From: Firmicutes bacterium CAG:345
GTDB lineage: Bacteria > Bacillota_I > Bacilli_A > RFN20 > CAG-288
Length of the DNA: 27,821 nucleotides
Reading direction: 5' to 3'
NCBI GenBank assembly: GCA_000433315.1
Contig: FR893354.1
Coordinates: 1 to 27,821, forward strand
The notes under the pieces are model-generated. The model was not told where the DNA came from. It saw only the letters and a program-made list of their open reading frames with translations, and ran no database searches. The translations under genes and the position numbers were made by a program. Shown here piece after piece: positions 7,187 to 15,984 of the stretch (positions are counted from its first letter, which is position 1; each line of letters starts with the position of its first letter).

Positions 7187-10100
7187 ATGACGACAGATTT
7201 AGCGCTTATAATTGTTTTTGCAGTAATTATTATAGCTTTAATTATTTCTTCTTTAATCGGCTTATGGAAGGGCTGCTGGAAGACTGGATTTAAAATGATA
7301 TTTAGAATTATTTTATTTATCGTTTTAATTTTTACTGCCCAACCTATAACAAACTTTTTCAGCACAATTAATTTTCAAACAACTTTTGGAGCTGATTTTC
7401 AGATAGAGGGAATTCAGTTCACTTCTTTAAATGATTTCTTAATCAATATTTTAATGGAAAAAGGAAATATTTCACCTGTTACTGGGCAAAGTTTATATGC
7501 CACTTGTGAAGCTTTGGCACATTCGATTTTATCGTTTGCTTTCTTCTTTATCCTTGCAATACTAGCTTGGCTTTTTGGATCCTTGTTAGGCGCTTTATTT
7601 TATCATGTACTATTTAAACATCTCATTCCTTCTAATGTTAGCAAAGAGAAAAAAGTTCGTTGGCTTGGAATGATATTTGGTTTGGTCGATGGTTTAGTTT
7701 GTTTAGTTATGATTATTTCTCCTCTATCTTCTTTAGGAACTGTTGTTATAAATAATCGTGACACTTTTAGTACAATGGAAAAAAATGGTGTTATAAGTGA
7801 GGAATCTTATACATATATCGATGGTACTTTAACTTCATATGAAAATTCTATATTAGGAAAAACTTTCTCAGCAATCTATCCTTTTACAGATAGTATTATG
7901 AATGGTGTTGTAACTGTTAATGTCCATGGGGCAAATTTAAATTTTTATCGTGAAATCGATAGTCTTTTAACGTTTATAACTCCATTTTTCGACAATGTTG
8001 AAAATCTTGATAATCAACAATTTAAATTAGCATCTTTGATCTCCAAAGAAAATGTTAAAAATATGTTGTATTTAATATCTGATAATCAACTTGTTATAAC
8101 TTTAATTCCTGCCCTTATATTAATGGGAGATGAAATGGCTAATAATCCGACTTTCTCTAGCATTATCAGCAAAATGAATCTCAATGAAATTGATTGGAAG
8201 GATAATATTGTTGCCATCGGAGATTTTTATGGGAGAGTATATGATACAGGTATTTTGGATAGCACTCCGGAAATCGGTACGATACAGGATATAGTTTTTG
8301 AATTGGATTACAATAAAATTGATGATTATGCTAGCAGCATTAATACGGTTACGGAGATTCCAATTATCAATGATAATTTAGCATTGATAATGTCGATATC
8401 TGGTAAAATGATCAATCAACAATTAGGCATCAGTGTTTTACCAGAAAATGTTGAAGATTATGAAGATATCAATTGGGGAAATGAACTTCTTACTTTGACA
8501 TCTTCGGCTGTAAAACTCATAAAATCTTTGGGACTCGATACATTAGATTTAGGAAGTGTTAATTACCAAGATAAAATAAATTCCGCATTAAATGATCCAG
8601 AAAAATTAGCTGTGATCAAAGAAGCTATTTGCGGTGATGAAGAAAAAAATGTTAAGGGTTTATTGAATTTGCAGATTATAGATAAAGTTAATTTAACTAA
8701 TCTTTTCTATACTACAATTACATCTATAGACCAATTAAAAGGTTATATCGATCTCAATGATATTAAGGCTTTGATGGTCGATTTGAAATTGGAAAATGAA
8801 ATCGGTGCATTGCTTGATATTGCAGGATGTGCATTAGATCTTCCAAAAAATGATGAAGGTGTGATTTCTTTTGATTTTTCAAGCAAAGAACAATGCGACA
8901 TTTTGTCCAATCTGGTTGATAAAGCTGAAAAGAGTACGATAATTTCTTCTATTTTCCCAAGAATTGTTAGAGGAATATTTGAATCTAATAAAAATATTAA
9001 TCTATATGGCTTCAATTATGAAAACTTTAATTTTGAATTTTCAACAACTAAAGAATTGACAGTAGAACTTAAGAAGATAATCAATGTCTTACCTGATGTC
9101 AGCAGTTTAGCTAATGCTGCAGGAGATAATTTGAATTTAGCTGAACTTGATACTGCAGTTTTAAAGAATGTTTTAAATGTTGTCTATAATTCAAAAATAT
9201 TAAATCCTGATCATCGCTTAGATGGTACAGGTGGAGCAAATGATGTCGTTGCTAATTATAATTTCCAACAGTTAGTACAGACATTATTTGAAATGGATGA
9301 TATCAAAAATATGGGATTTGTTGTTCCTGATAATCTCGGTTCTATCATGTGGAATGATGAATTGGATGCCTCAGGAAACATCGTTGAAAAAGGTGAGATT
9401 TCTAAACTTATCGATATTATCGACTATCTTAAAGGTGATGGTTCTTTCTTATTAAATGATGATTTCAGCATTGATCAAATATCGGGAAAAGATGTTGAAA
9501 AAATAGTCGATTTAATTTCTTCAAGTGAATTATTTTCTCCATCTTTAAAAGGAATTTTAGAAAATAAAATAAGCCCGATGTTTAATGATTTAGGACTTGA
9601 AATTTCTTTTGCTAATGTTGATAACTATCAAGATGAAGCATCGCATTTAGGAAAGATATTAGATCTTTTAAAGATAATTGCTAAAAATGATGAAGGTGTA
9701 ATCGATTTTGAAAATGTCGATTGGTTGAATGTCGATAGGGATTACTTAAATGGCATATTGACAGAGATGGAAAGCTCAAAACTTTTTGGTATCGTGGTAG
9801 ATCAAAATGGTCAATATGTTGATATATTTGGTAAAAATTTATTTACGTTATTATCGAAAGCAGATTTATCTACTCTTCTTCCTAATTTAGAAGAATCTTC
9901 GTTCCAATCAATAAATAGTAAAGATGGTTCAAAAAAATGGGAATGGTCTGAAACAATTAAAGAGTTAAGCAAAGATGAATACTTATTTAATGTTACTACC
10001 GAGGGGGAAATATATAATATCATTCAAGTTTTAACTGCGGTTGATAGTTCTTTAATTGATGATATCAATAATGGAAGATATGATACGATTAAACTTTATA

Positions 10101-11893
10101 ATGTTATAGAAAAAGTTTTAGATACTAATACAATTGCTTCTTTTGTTCCTTCACTTATCAAAAAGGTTGTTGAAGATATTGAACCGATAGTTATTGATTC
10201 TGATAATTCTATTGATTTAAAAGAAATAAATCTTGATGTTTTTGAAAAGATGGACAAAGAAGAGAAAAAATCTGAAATTAAGAAATTATTGGATATCTAT
10301 GATAAAAAAGATGAATTGACAAATGCGGTTTCTAATCTTTTTTCAATGAGTGATAATGATATTTTAAATCTCAAAGATACGCTTGATGATTTTGCTTCTT
10401 TAAAGATATTTAATACGCCAAAAGATGGAAATTATTATTCTTTATTCGATGAGAGTTACGCTTCATTATTTAATAGTTTAGGAGTTGATAAATTAGTAAC
10501 TAATGTCGATGATAAAGCAAAAAGCAAAAAGGCGATGCTAATAGTAATTGCCGATATCGACAATTGGACAGGGGAAAATGGAGAAAATCAAAAGATAATT
10601 GATCTATTTACCTTAATAAATCATTTGAATATCGATGAATCTTCTTTAAATAACCCTTCTTCTTTAGAGCCATCTTCTATAAAAGAAATTTTGTATTCGT
10701 TTAATAATTCCGCACTTTTACATCGCGGTGTCAGCAAATTGATTCAGCAGGTATTTAAAGGGGTTGGAATAGAAAATTTAATTGCTGTAGAAGGAAAAAT
10801 ATATTATCCAATTAAATATTTTGTCCATTTGAAAACCTCAGATGAAGATTTGTCTTATTGGAAAAATGAAATCGATTATTTATTCAATTTGGTTGAAATT
10901 CTTTATGACGATACAAATAAGACTTATCTTGATACAAGTACTTTAGATTTTTCCTCCAATAATATTTCTGATATCATTGTTAATTTGGATCATATAGATT
11001 TATTAAAAGATAACAAAGAATATATAATCTATAATTTCTTAAAATCTTTCCCGGGTGTTTTCGATTATATCCGTGATGTTCAAGTGAGCTATGGAAATAG
11101 TAAAGCGGCTAGAATTAAAAAATTATTCTTTCCATTAGATCATTCTGATGAAGATTTGATTTTGCAGACTTCTTTGCTTTCTTCATTTATCGGCGACCTT
11201 TCTGACAATTTGAACAAATCATTTGATGATAAATCAAATCTTGTTTCCGATGAACTCGCTTATAGTTTTATAAGAAAAACCATGAAGGCTAATACTAAAA
11301 ATAGTTCGGGCATATTGGAAGTTAGTTCGATTGATCGTTCTTTATTTGCTAGTGAATTCATCACTAATTTCTTATATAAAGGATTATTAGAAGCTGTTGA
11401 TAATAGTTCTTATAGCGATAAAGAAACGATGAAAGAAAATGTTAAAACTTTGATTTACGCTTATGATGAACTAGGCAATGAATATAAAAATATCAATGTT
11501 GTTGAAGCTAGAGGAATACAAGGTCTTTTAAAAATAGCTGCAATTGATTTTAATGATTTCGCTGCTTCAAGCAGTGCATTAATTGAAGCCTTTAAATATA
11601 TGGGGCAAATCGATGATGATATTAATACATTAAAAGGAAGTACAATGAGCGAAGATGATGCAATGCTCATTTATACTCATAATAAGTATTATTCATCTAG
11701 CTTTGCAAATCGCAAGAATAATTCTCAAATTGCATTGCTACTTGTTGAAATTTATCTTCCTGATACTGCAAAAACTTTTATTAATTACCTATATGATTAT
11801 GATCCTAAATTTACTTATGAATATAAATTTGGAGATGAACAATTTGTATTTGGAGAATTTGCTAAGGCTCTTGAAAATTACTATTCAGCATAA
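7187..11893 (+). CDS. Giant CvpA-like membrane protein with long repetitive extracytoplasmic region
   Basis: A 1568-aa protein, the largest gene here. Residues 1-185 hold four hydrophobic segments (about 5-27, 37-52, 110-142, 160-182) with a GLWKGCWK turn after the first. This layout recalls CvpA (colicin V production) proteins, which are normally only 160-200 aa. The remaining 1380 residues have no further clear membrane span, are acidic and rich in Asn, Asp, Leu and Ile, and look alpha-helical. They contain diverged repeats; KNDEGVI occurs at 554-560 and again at 833-839, each followed by Phe, a helix and an SxhF-type end. GAGGTG stands 10 nt before the ATG. A deacetylase gene follows after 37 nt. 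I do not recognise a function; a surface or cell-wall role is inference. Confidence 0.7.
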   Translation: MTTDLALIIVFAVIIIALIISSLIGLWKGCWKTGFKMIFRIILFIVLIFTAQPITNFFSTINFQTTFGADFQIEGIQFTSLNDFLINILMEKGNISPVTGQSLYATCEALAHSILSFAFFFILAILAWLFGSLLGALFYHVLFKHLIPSNVSKEKKVRWLGMIFGLVDGLVCLVMIISPLSSLGTVVINNRDTFSTMEKNGVISEESYTYIDGTLTSYENSILGKTFSAIYPFTDSIMNGVVTVNVHGANLNFYREIDSLLTFITPFFDNVENLDNQQFKLASLISKENVKNMLYLISDNQLVITLIPALILMGDEMANNPTFSSIISKMNLNEIDWKDNIVAIGDFYGRVYDTGILDSTPEIGTIQDIVFELDYNKIDDYASSINTVTEIPIINDNLALIMSISGKMINQQLGISVLPENVEDYEDINWGNELLTLTSSAVKLIKSLGLDTLDLGSVNYQDKINSALNDPEKLAVIKEAICGDEEKNVKGLLNLQIIDKVNLTNLFYTTITSIDQLKGYIDLNDIKALMVDLKLENEIGALLDIAGCALDLPKNDEGVISFDFSSKEQCDILSNLVDKAEKSTIISSIFPRIVRGIFESNKNINLYGFNYENFNFEFSTTKELTVELKKIINVLPDVSSLANAAGDNLNLAELDTAVLKNVLNVVYNSKILNPDHRLDGTGGANDVVANYNFQQLVQTLFEMDDIKNMGFVVPDNLGSIMWNDELDASGNIVEKGEISKLIDIIDYLKGDGSFLLNDDFSIDQISGKDVEKIVDLISSSELFSPSLKGILENKISPMFNDLGLEISFANVDNYQDEASHLGKILDLLKIIAKNDEGVIDFENVDWLNVDRDYLNGILTEMESSKLFGIVVDQNGQYVDIFGKNLFTLLSKADLSTLLPNLEESSFQSINSKDGSKKWEWSETIKELSKDEYLFNVTTEGEIYNIIQVLTAVDSSLIDDINNGRYDTIKLYNVIEKVLDTNTIASFVPSLIKKVVEDIEPIVIDSDNSIDLKEINLDVFEKMDKEEKKSEIKKLLDIYDKKDELTNAVSNLFSMSDNDILNLKDTLDDFASLKIFNTPKDGNYYSLFDESYASLFNSLGVDKLVTNVDDKAKSKKAMLIVIADIDNWTGENGENQKIIDLFTLINHLNIDESSLNNPSSLEPSSIKEILYSFNNSALLHRGVSKLIQQVFKGVGIENLIAVEGKIYYPIKYFVHLKTSDEDLSYWKNEIDYLFNLVEILYDDTNKTYLDTSTLDFSSNNISDIIVNLDHIDLLKDNKEYIIYNFLKSFPGVFDYIRDVQVSYGNSKAARIKKLFFPLDHSDEDLILQTSLLSSFIGDLSDNLNKSFDDKSNLVSDELAYSFIRKTMKANTKNSSGILEVSSIDRSLFASEFITNFLYKGLLEAVDNSSYSDKETMKENVKTLIYAYDELGNEYKNINVVEARGIQGLLKIAAIDFNDFAASSSALIEAFKYMGQIDDDINTLKGSTMSEDDAMLIYTHNKYYSSSFANRKNNSQIALLLVEIYLPDTAKTFINYLYDYDPKFTYEYKFGDEQFVFGEFAKALENYYSA

Positions 11894-11930
11894 TTTTTAA
11901 TATTTATGTAATACTAAGATTGGTGATAAT

Positions 11931-12584
11931 ATGAAATTTATTCCATTCTTAGTATTTTTTTGTTTAGCACAAATATCTTCTCCGAAAACGATATACAATC
12001 ATTTTGTAACGGAAAAAAAGGAAGTAGCACTGACTTTTGATGATGGTCCGTATAAAGAATCCACCGAAAAAGTATTGAATATACTTCGAAATGAGAATGT
12101 CAAAGCTACATTCTTTGTTTTAGGAGAAAGTGTTGAAAAAAATAAACCAACACTCAAAAAAATAGCTAGTGAAGGACATTCAATAGGTCTTCATAGTTTT
12201 TCACATCCTAATTTTCATAAGATGAGTTATAAAGAAATAAAAAATGAAATTATTAAAAATCAAGCGATTATTAAAGATACATTGGGTTATTCGCCAAAAA
12301 TTATCAGGCCACCTTATGGAATTATTACCAATAATTTCTTAAATGTCAGCATAGATTTGGATTTAACTATTTATACTTGGAGCGATGATAGCTTTGATTG
12401 GAAAAAAGGAAATTCTCCGCAAGATATTGTTGAAAACGTTTTAAAAAAAGTTAAACCAGGACAAATAATTTTAATGCATGATAAAAGTGCTAACTCAAGT
12501 AATTCTATAAAGGCTTTGCCTATAATTATAAAAAAATTAAAAAGCAAGGGATATTCTTTTGTAACATTATCAATAAGAAAATAA
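11931..12584 (+). CDS. Polysaccharide deacetylase (CE4/NodB domain), secreted or anchored
   Basis: A 217-aa protein with an N-terminal hydrophobic signal (about 1-17) and one NodB domain. All five CE4 motifs are seen: TFDDGP 35-40 (catalytic Asp37, metal Asp38), HSFSH 88-92 (metal His88 and His92), RPPYG 126-130, DSFDW near 153-157, and LMHD 181-184 (catalytic His183). It removes acetyl groups from N-acetylglucosamine or N-acetylmuramic residues, most likely in peptidoglycan outside the cell. GGTGAT precedes the ATG. It lies 37 nt after the giant gene without a terminator between, so it is probably co-transcribed. A hairpin at 12591-12613 lacks a T-run. Confidence 0.9.
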   Translation: MKFIPFLVFFCLAQISSPKTIYNHFVTEKKEVALTFDDGPYKESTEKVLNILRNENVKATFFVLGESVEKNKPTLKKIASEGHSIGLHSFSHPNFHKMSYKEIKNEIIKNQAIIKDTLGYSPKIIRPPYGIITNNFLNVSIDLDLTIYTWSDDSFDWKKGNSPQDIVENVLKKVKPGQIILMHDKSANSSNSIKALPIIIKKLKSKGYSFVTLSIRK

Positions 12585-12652
12585 ATCTATCTTTTAAAGA
12601 AAATAAAAGATATAATTATATTACAAGTTTTCTTGTGTAGAATTGAGGTTTT

Positions 12653-13477
12653 ATGGCAGAAGAATGTAATAATGAATGCTCTGGTTGCCCTTCATCGGGC
12701 AATTGCAGCAAAGAAATAAAAAAATTATCAATGCAACCGGGATGTTCAGCTAAAAAGATAATTGGAATTGTCTCTGGTAAAGGTGGCGTTGGAAAAAGCT
12801 TTGTCACTGCTTATCTTGCTGTTCTTTTAGCAAGAAAAGGAAAAAAAGTTGGTATTTTAGATGGAGATATTACCGGTCCGAGTATTCCTTTTACATATGG
12901 AATGAAAGATAAAGCTTTGGCTACTGAAAGCGCAATTTTACCCCGTGCTAGTAAAAAAGAAGGAATAAAAATTATTTCTAGCAATATGTTATTAGACAAT
13001 GAAGAAGATCCGATTTGTTGGCGTGGACCGATGATAGGGTCTTTGGTGCAACAGTTTTATACTGATGTATATTGGGAAGAACTAGACTATCTTTTAATAG
13101 ATATGCCACCTGGAACATCAGATGTTGCTTTAACAGCATTTCAAAGTATGAGAATAGATTCTTTAGTCTTGGTTGCTACTCCGCAAAATCTTGTAAAAAT
13201 GATCGTGGAAAAGGCAGCTAAAATGGCTAGTTTAATGAATATTAAAATCGGTGCAATTGTCACCAATATGAGTTATGTAATTTGCCCAGATTGCGGAAAA
13301 AGAATAAATATTTATGGCGATAGTAAAATCAATTCTCTTTCTGAAGAATATGATATACCAGTCAGTGTTGAAGTTCCTTTTGATAGTCAACTGCGCAAGT
13401 TTGTCGATGAAGGAAATATCGAGAATTTAGATGTAAATTATCTTGATTCTTTAGCTGAATTTTATTTAAAGGATTAA
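12653..13477 (+). CDS. Mrp/NBP35 family Fe-S cluster carrier ATPase
   Basis: A 274-aa P-loop ATPase. The N-terminus has cysteines at 5, 9, 12 and 18, as in NBP35, able to hold a 4Fe-4S cluster. The deviant Walker A SGKGGVGKS is at 41-49, DGDITGPSIP at 70-79, DMPPGTSD at 150-157, and CPDC (Cys211, Cys214) is the pair that binds the bridging cluster in the dimer. The protein assembles or carries Fe-S clusters to target enzymes in the cytosol. GAGG lies 4 nt before the ATG. The CBS-domain gene follows after 2 nt. Confidence 0.92.
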   Translation: MAEECNNECSGCPSSGNCSKEIKKLSMQPGCSAKKIIGIVSGKGGVGKSFVTAYLAVLLARKGKKVGILDGDITGPSIPFTYGMKDKALATESAILPRASKKEGIKIISSNMLLDNEEDPICWRGPMIGSLVQQFYTDVYWEELDYLLIDMPPGTSDVALTAFQSMRIDSLVLVATPQNLVKMIVEKAAKMASLMNIKIGAIVTNMSYVICPDCGKRINIYGDSKINSLSEEYDIPVSVEVPFDSQLRKFVDEGNIENLDVNYLDSLAEFYLKD

Positions 13478-13479
13478 TT

Positions 13480-14208
13480 ATGGATAAAAAGGAAGAATTC
13501 TTAACCATTTTTCGTGAACTTGAAGAAGAAATTGTAAAAATATCTGGCCTTGATGAAGGTTATGTTTCTTTTAATCGTGCATTAAATGAAATTCATTCAA
13601 AAAGACTTGATCCGATTATTGCCAGCGATGATGCTTATGAATTCTTAAAATCGGCTTTGGACTTACGAAATATACTTTCTCATAGAAATGATGTAGCAGA
13701 ACCGACAGATATTTTTTTAGAAAGATTTAAAAAGCTTAGCAAGAATATTATTTATCCTAAAAAACTGATAGATATTGCAACAAAGGGAAAAAATCTTGTT
13801 ATTGCTTATCCTGAAGATAAGGTTATTACGATTGTGAAAATGATGTCTTCCAATATGATTTCCCATGTTCCTGTTTATGATGAAGAGGGTTTGTTTTTGG
13901 GAGTGTTTTCTCGAGTGAGTTTTTTTGAATTTTTTTCTAAAAATTCTAAAATTCAAATATGTGAAAACACAACAATTGCAGATATTATTGATTCTATCAA
14001 TATCAACAATAACACCAATGAACTTTATCTTTTTGCATCAATTAATAATTATGTCATCGATTTTTATAACCATATGAATAAAACTAAAAAAGAAGATCGA
14101 AGATTGTCAGCTATTTTCTTGACAAAAAATGGTAAAAAAAGTGAGCCGCTTCTAGGAATAGTTACTCAGACAGATATATTGAAGATGATTTTAGAAGAAA
14201 CGAACTGA
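13480..14208 (+). CDS. CBS-domain protein with HEPN-like N-terminal domain
   Basis: A 242-aa soluble protein. Residues 1-90 are predicted helical and contain RNILSH at 63-68, an R-x4-H pattern like that of HEPN domains. From about 92 a CBS region begins (VITIVKMMSSNMISHVPVYD, then GLFLGVFSRVSFFEF); a second, weaker half ends at LLGIVTQTDILKMIL. CBS pairs usually bind adenine nucleotides, so a ligand-controlled RNA-binding or RNase role is possible but unproven. AAAGGA for this gene lies inside the end of the ATPase gene, and the stop is TGA, followed by a strong terminator. It could equally be a plain CBS regulator with a helical extension. Confidence 0.7.
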   Translation: MDKKEEFLTIFRELEEEIVKISGLDEGYVSFNRALNEIHSKRLDPIIASDDAYEFLKSALDLRNILSHRNDVAEPTDIFLERFKKLSKNIIYPKKLIDIATKGKNLVIAYPEDKVITIVKMMSSNMISHVPVYDEEGLFLGVFSRVSFFEFFSKNSKIQICENTTIADIIDSININNNTNELYLFASINNYVIDFYNHMNKTKKEDRRLSAIFLTKNGKKSEPLLGIVTQTDILKMILEETN

Positions 14209-14224
14209 TATCGGATTAAAATTT

Positions 14225-14254
14225 AATTCTGGATGAAAAGTCCAGAATTTTTTT
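14225..14254 (+). terminator. Terminator of the Mrp-CBS unit
   Basis: AATTCTGGA (14225-14233) pairs perfectly with TCCAGAATT (14241-14249) around a 7-nt loop, followed by T-rich sequence to 14254. It begins 17 bp after the stop. Confidence 0.9.
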
Positions 14255-14256
14255 AT

Positions 14257-14278
14257 AAAAAAAATTCGCTTTCGCGAA
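14257..14278 (-). terminator. Terminator of tRNA-Arg
   Basis: Read on the minus strand, TTCGC-GAAA-GCGAA forms a short stem with a stable GNRA-type GAAA loop, followed by eight T (14257-14264). It lies 19 bp after the encoded CCA end of the tRNA and abuts the terminator of the opposite strand. Confidence 0.75.
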
Positions 14279-14297
14279 CTTAATTTTTAAGAAATAA

Positions 14298-14374
14298 TGG
14301 TGACCCAGGAGAGACTCGAACTCCCGGCCCACAGCTTAGAAGGCTGTTGCTCTATCCAGCTGAGCTACTGGGCC
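14298..14374 (-). tRNA. tRNA-Arg (anticodon TCT)
   Basis: A 77-nt gene that folds as a complete cloverleaf. The acceptor GGCCCAG pairs with CTGGGTC (one G-T pair). The D arm has GCTC/GAGC, the anticodon stem CAGCC... encloses the loop CTTCTAA with anticodon TCT, and the T arm has the GTTCGAGTC loop. The CCA end is encoded. The TCT anticodon reads AGA/AGG, the usual arginine codons in AT-rich genomes. Confidence 0.96.
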
Positions 14375-14386
14375 ACGTGCTTATAT

Positions 14387-14415
14387 ACTTTAGACCATTA
14401 TTGAAAAAAATTCAA
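14387..14415 (-). promoter_or_regulatory. Promoter of tRNA-Arg
   Basis: On the minus strand TTGAAT (14410-14415) and TAAAGT (14387-14392) are 17 bp apart. The -10 ends 12 bp before the mature 5' end, leaving a leader of about six bases. Confidence 0.55.
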
Positions 14416-14509
14416 GTGTTAATTTAATTTTGAATGAAATTTTTATATTATTTTTTATATAATATGATATTATATGTAGGAAACTAACTGAGGTAAAGAA
14501 ATAAGTATT

Positions 14510-15976
14510 ATGAAAAAAATTATAAAAGCATTGTTTACGATAGTTTGTTTAAGCACTTTGTCTTCATGTACATTGCGCTGGGATTTTTCGATTGCTAGTC
14601 CTAATACTTCAGTTTCTTCTCTTCCTACGTTAGAAAAAGAAACAGCTCAGCAATCTCAATTCCAATCAATTGTTGGGGAAGGAATTGGGGTTCATTATAT
14701 GCCATCTATTGGAAATCCGCATATTTTAGTAATTCCTGTTGATTTTTCAGACTATACATTCCAAAGATATGGGGTAACAAATGAGCAGGCTAAAGAAAGA
14801 ATAAATGATGCTTTTTTCGGTGAAAGAAATGATGGTGATTTAGTCGATAGTTTACGTTCTTATTATCAAAAATCTTCATATGGTAAATTGAATATTTCTG
14901 GAGTTGTTACCGATGTTGTTAGAGCACCAAAATCTACAAGAGAATATTCATTGCTTTCTAGCAGTTCTGCTCGAATTGAAGCTATCGATAAAATTATTTC
15001 AACAACGTTGAACAATTATAATTCAATCACAGATTTTTCAGTATTTGATTCTGATAATGACAAGTATTTCGATGCAATATGGCTGGTATATAGCAAAGAA
15101 TATGATCGTTCGGATTTTTTCTGGGCTTTTACAACATGGAGTAATTTACTGACTAGTTTTGATGGAATTAGAGTATCATCTTGGTCATGGGCTAGTTATG
15201 CTTTCTTTGATGAAGGAGGATATTCTAGTCATCCTGATGCTCATACGATAATACATGAAACTGGACATTTGATGGGACTAGATGATTATTATAATTATGA
15301 CCGTGGAAATTGTGTCTATGATAGACCTGTTGGTGATTTGGATATGATGGATAACAATATCGGCGATCATATGGCATTTAGCAAGTATAATCTCGGATGG
15401 ATTTCTCCAACTGAAGTTAAGCAATCTGGTAAATATGTTTTAAAACCATTTGAATCAAGCGGTGAAGCATATATTATTTGCTATCCTAACTATAATTATT
15501 CGGCAATGTGGGAATATTTCATTCTTGAGTATTACACTCCGACAGGATTAAATGAACTTGACTCAACAACTCCATATGATGGGGTACAAATGTATACTGC
15601 TTCTGGATTAAGAATCTATCATGTCGATGAAAAAATTGTTAAATATAATACATTGACAAGTAAAACATATGGCGGTGCTATAACAGATTTTTCAACATTG
15701 AAAAACAATGAATATTGGGTTGTTGAAAATAGCAATACACCTAGTTATTCCTACAATTCTGAAAATGTTAATATTCCATTGGTTAAATTGGTTTCTGCTA
15801 ATTATTTTTATAATTATAAGGAATCTGCTAATAATGCATCATTATTCCGACTTGGTGATACTTTTGGTAATGGAGTTATTACCGATAAGTGGAATGATGG
15901 AACTGAAATAAATTTCAAAGTAAATGTCAGTGAATTATCAAGCGAACAAATTACTTTAGATATAAATTTTAATTGA
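14510..15976 (+). CDS. M6-type metalloprotease lipoprotein (first copy)
   Basis: A 488-aa surface lipoprotein. The lipobox LSSC places the lipidated cysteine at 20. A short linker leads to an M6 (immune inhibitor A-like) zinc protease domain starting near 70 with NPHILVIPVDFSDYTF. The zinc site is HETGH at 249-253, followed by LMGLDDYYNYD and the DMMDNN turn. It probably cleaves host, food or surface proteins outside the cell. The start is odd: GAGGT (14490-14494) is 15 nt from the ATG, longer than usual, yet the lipoprotein signal fits this start. A TATAAT lies at 14458-14463. The stop TGA lies just before a close paralog, so the two form a tandem duplicate. Confidence 0.85.
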   Translation: MKKIIKALFTIVCLSTLSSCTLRWDFSIASPNTSVSSLPTLEKETAQQSQFQSIVGEGIGVHYMPSIGNPHILVIPVDFSDYTFQRYGVTNEQAKERINDAFFGERNDGDLVDSLRSYYQKSSYGKLNISGVVTDVVRAPKSTREYSLLSSSSARIEAIDKIISTTLNNYNSITDFSVFDSDNDKYFDAIWLVYSKEYDRSDFFWAFTTWSNLLTSFDGIRVSSWSWASYAFFDEGGYSSHPDAHTIIHETGHLMGLDDYYNYDRGNCVYDRPVGDLDMMDNNIGDHMAFSKYNLGWISPTEVKQSGKYVLKPFESSGEAYIICYPNYNYSAMWEYFILEYYTPTGLNELDSTTPYDGVQMYTASGLRIYHVDEKIVKYNTLTSKTYGGAITDFSTLKNNEYWVVENSNTPSYSYNSENVNIPLVKLVSANYFYNYKESANNASLFRLGDTFGNGVITDKWNDGTEINFKVNVSELSSEQITLDINFN

Positions 15977-15984
15977 GAGGTATT

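Noticed and set aside
8743..9015. Antisense open frame within the giant gene
   Set aside because: It is a shadow of a long AT-rich gene, without a promoter, ribosome binding site or recognisable domain.
12591..12613. Terminator after the deacetylase gene
   Set aside because: ATCTTTT/AAAAGAT can pair, but no T-run follows; the segment runs into a TATAAT-like sequence instead.
15973..15984. TTG start of the second metalloprotease gene, four residues upstream
   Set aside because: It overlaps the previous stop and lacks a ribosome binding site. ATG 15985 has GAGAGG just upstream and gives a standard lipoprotein signal.
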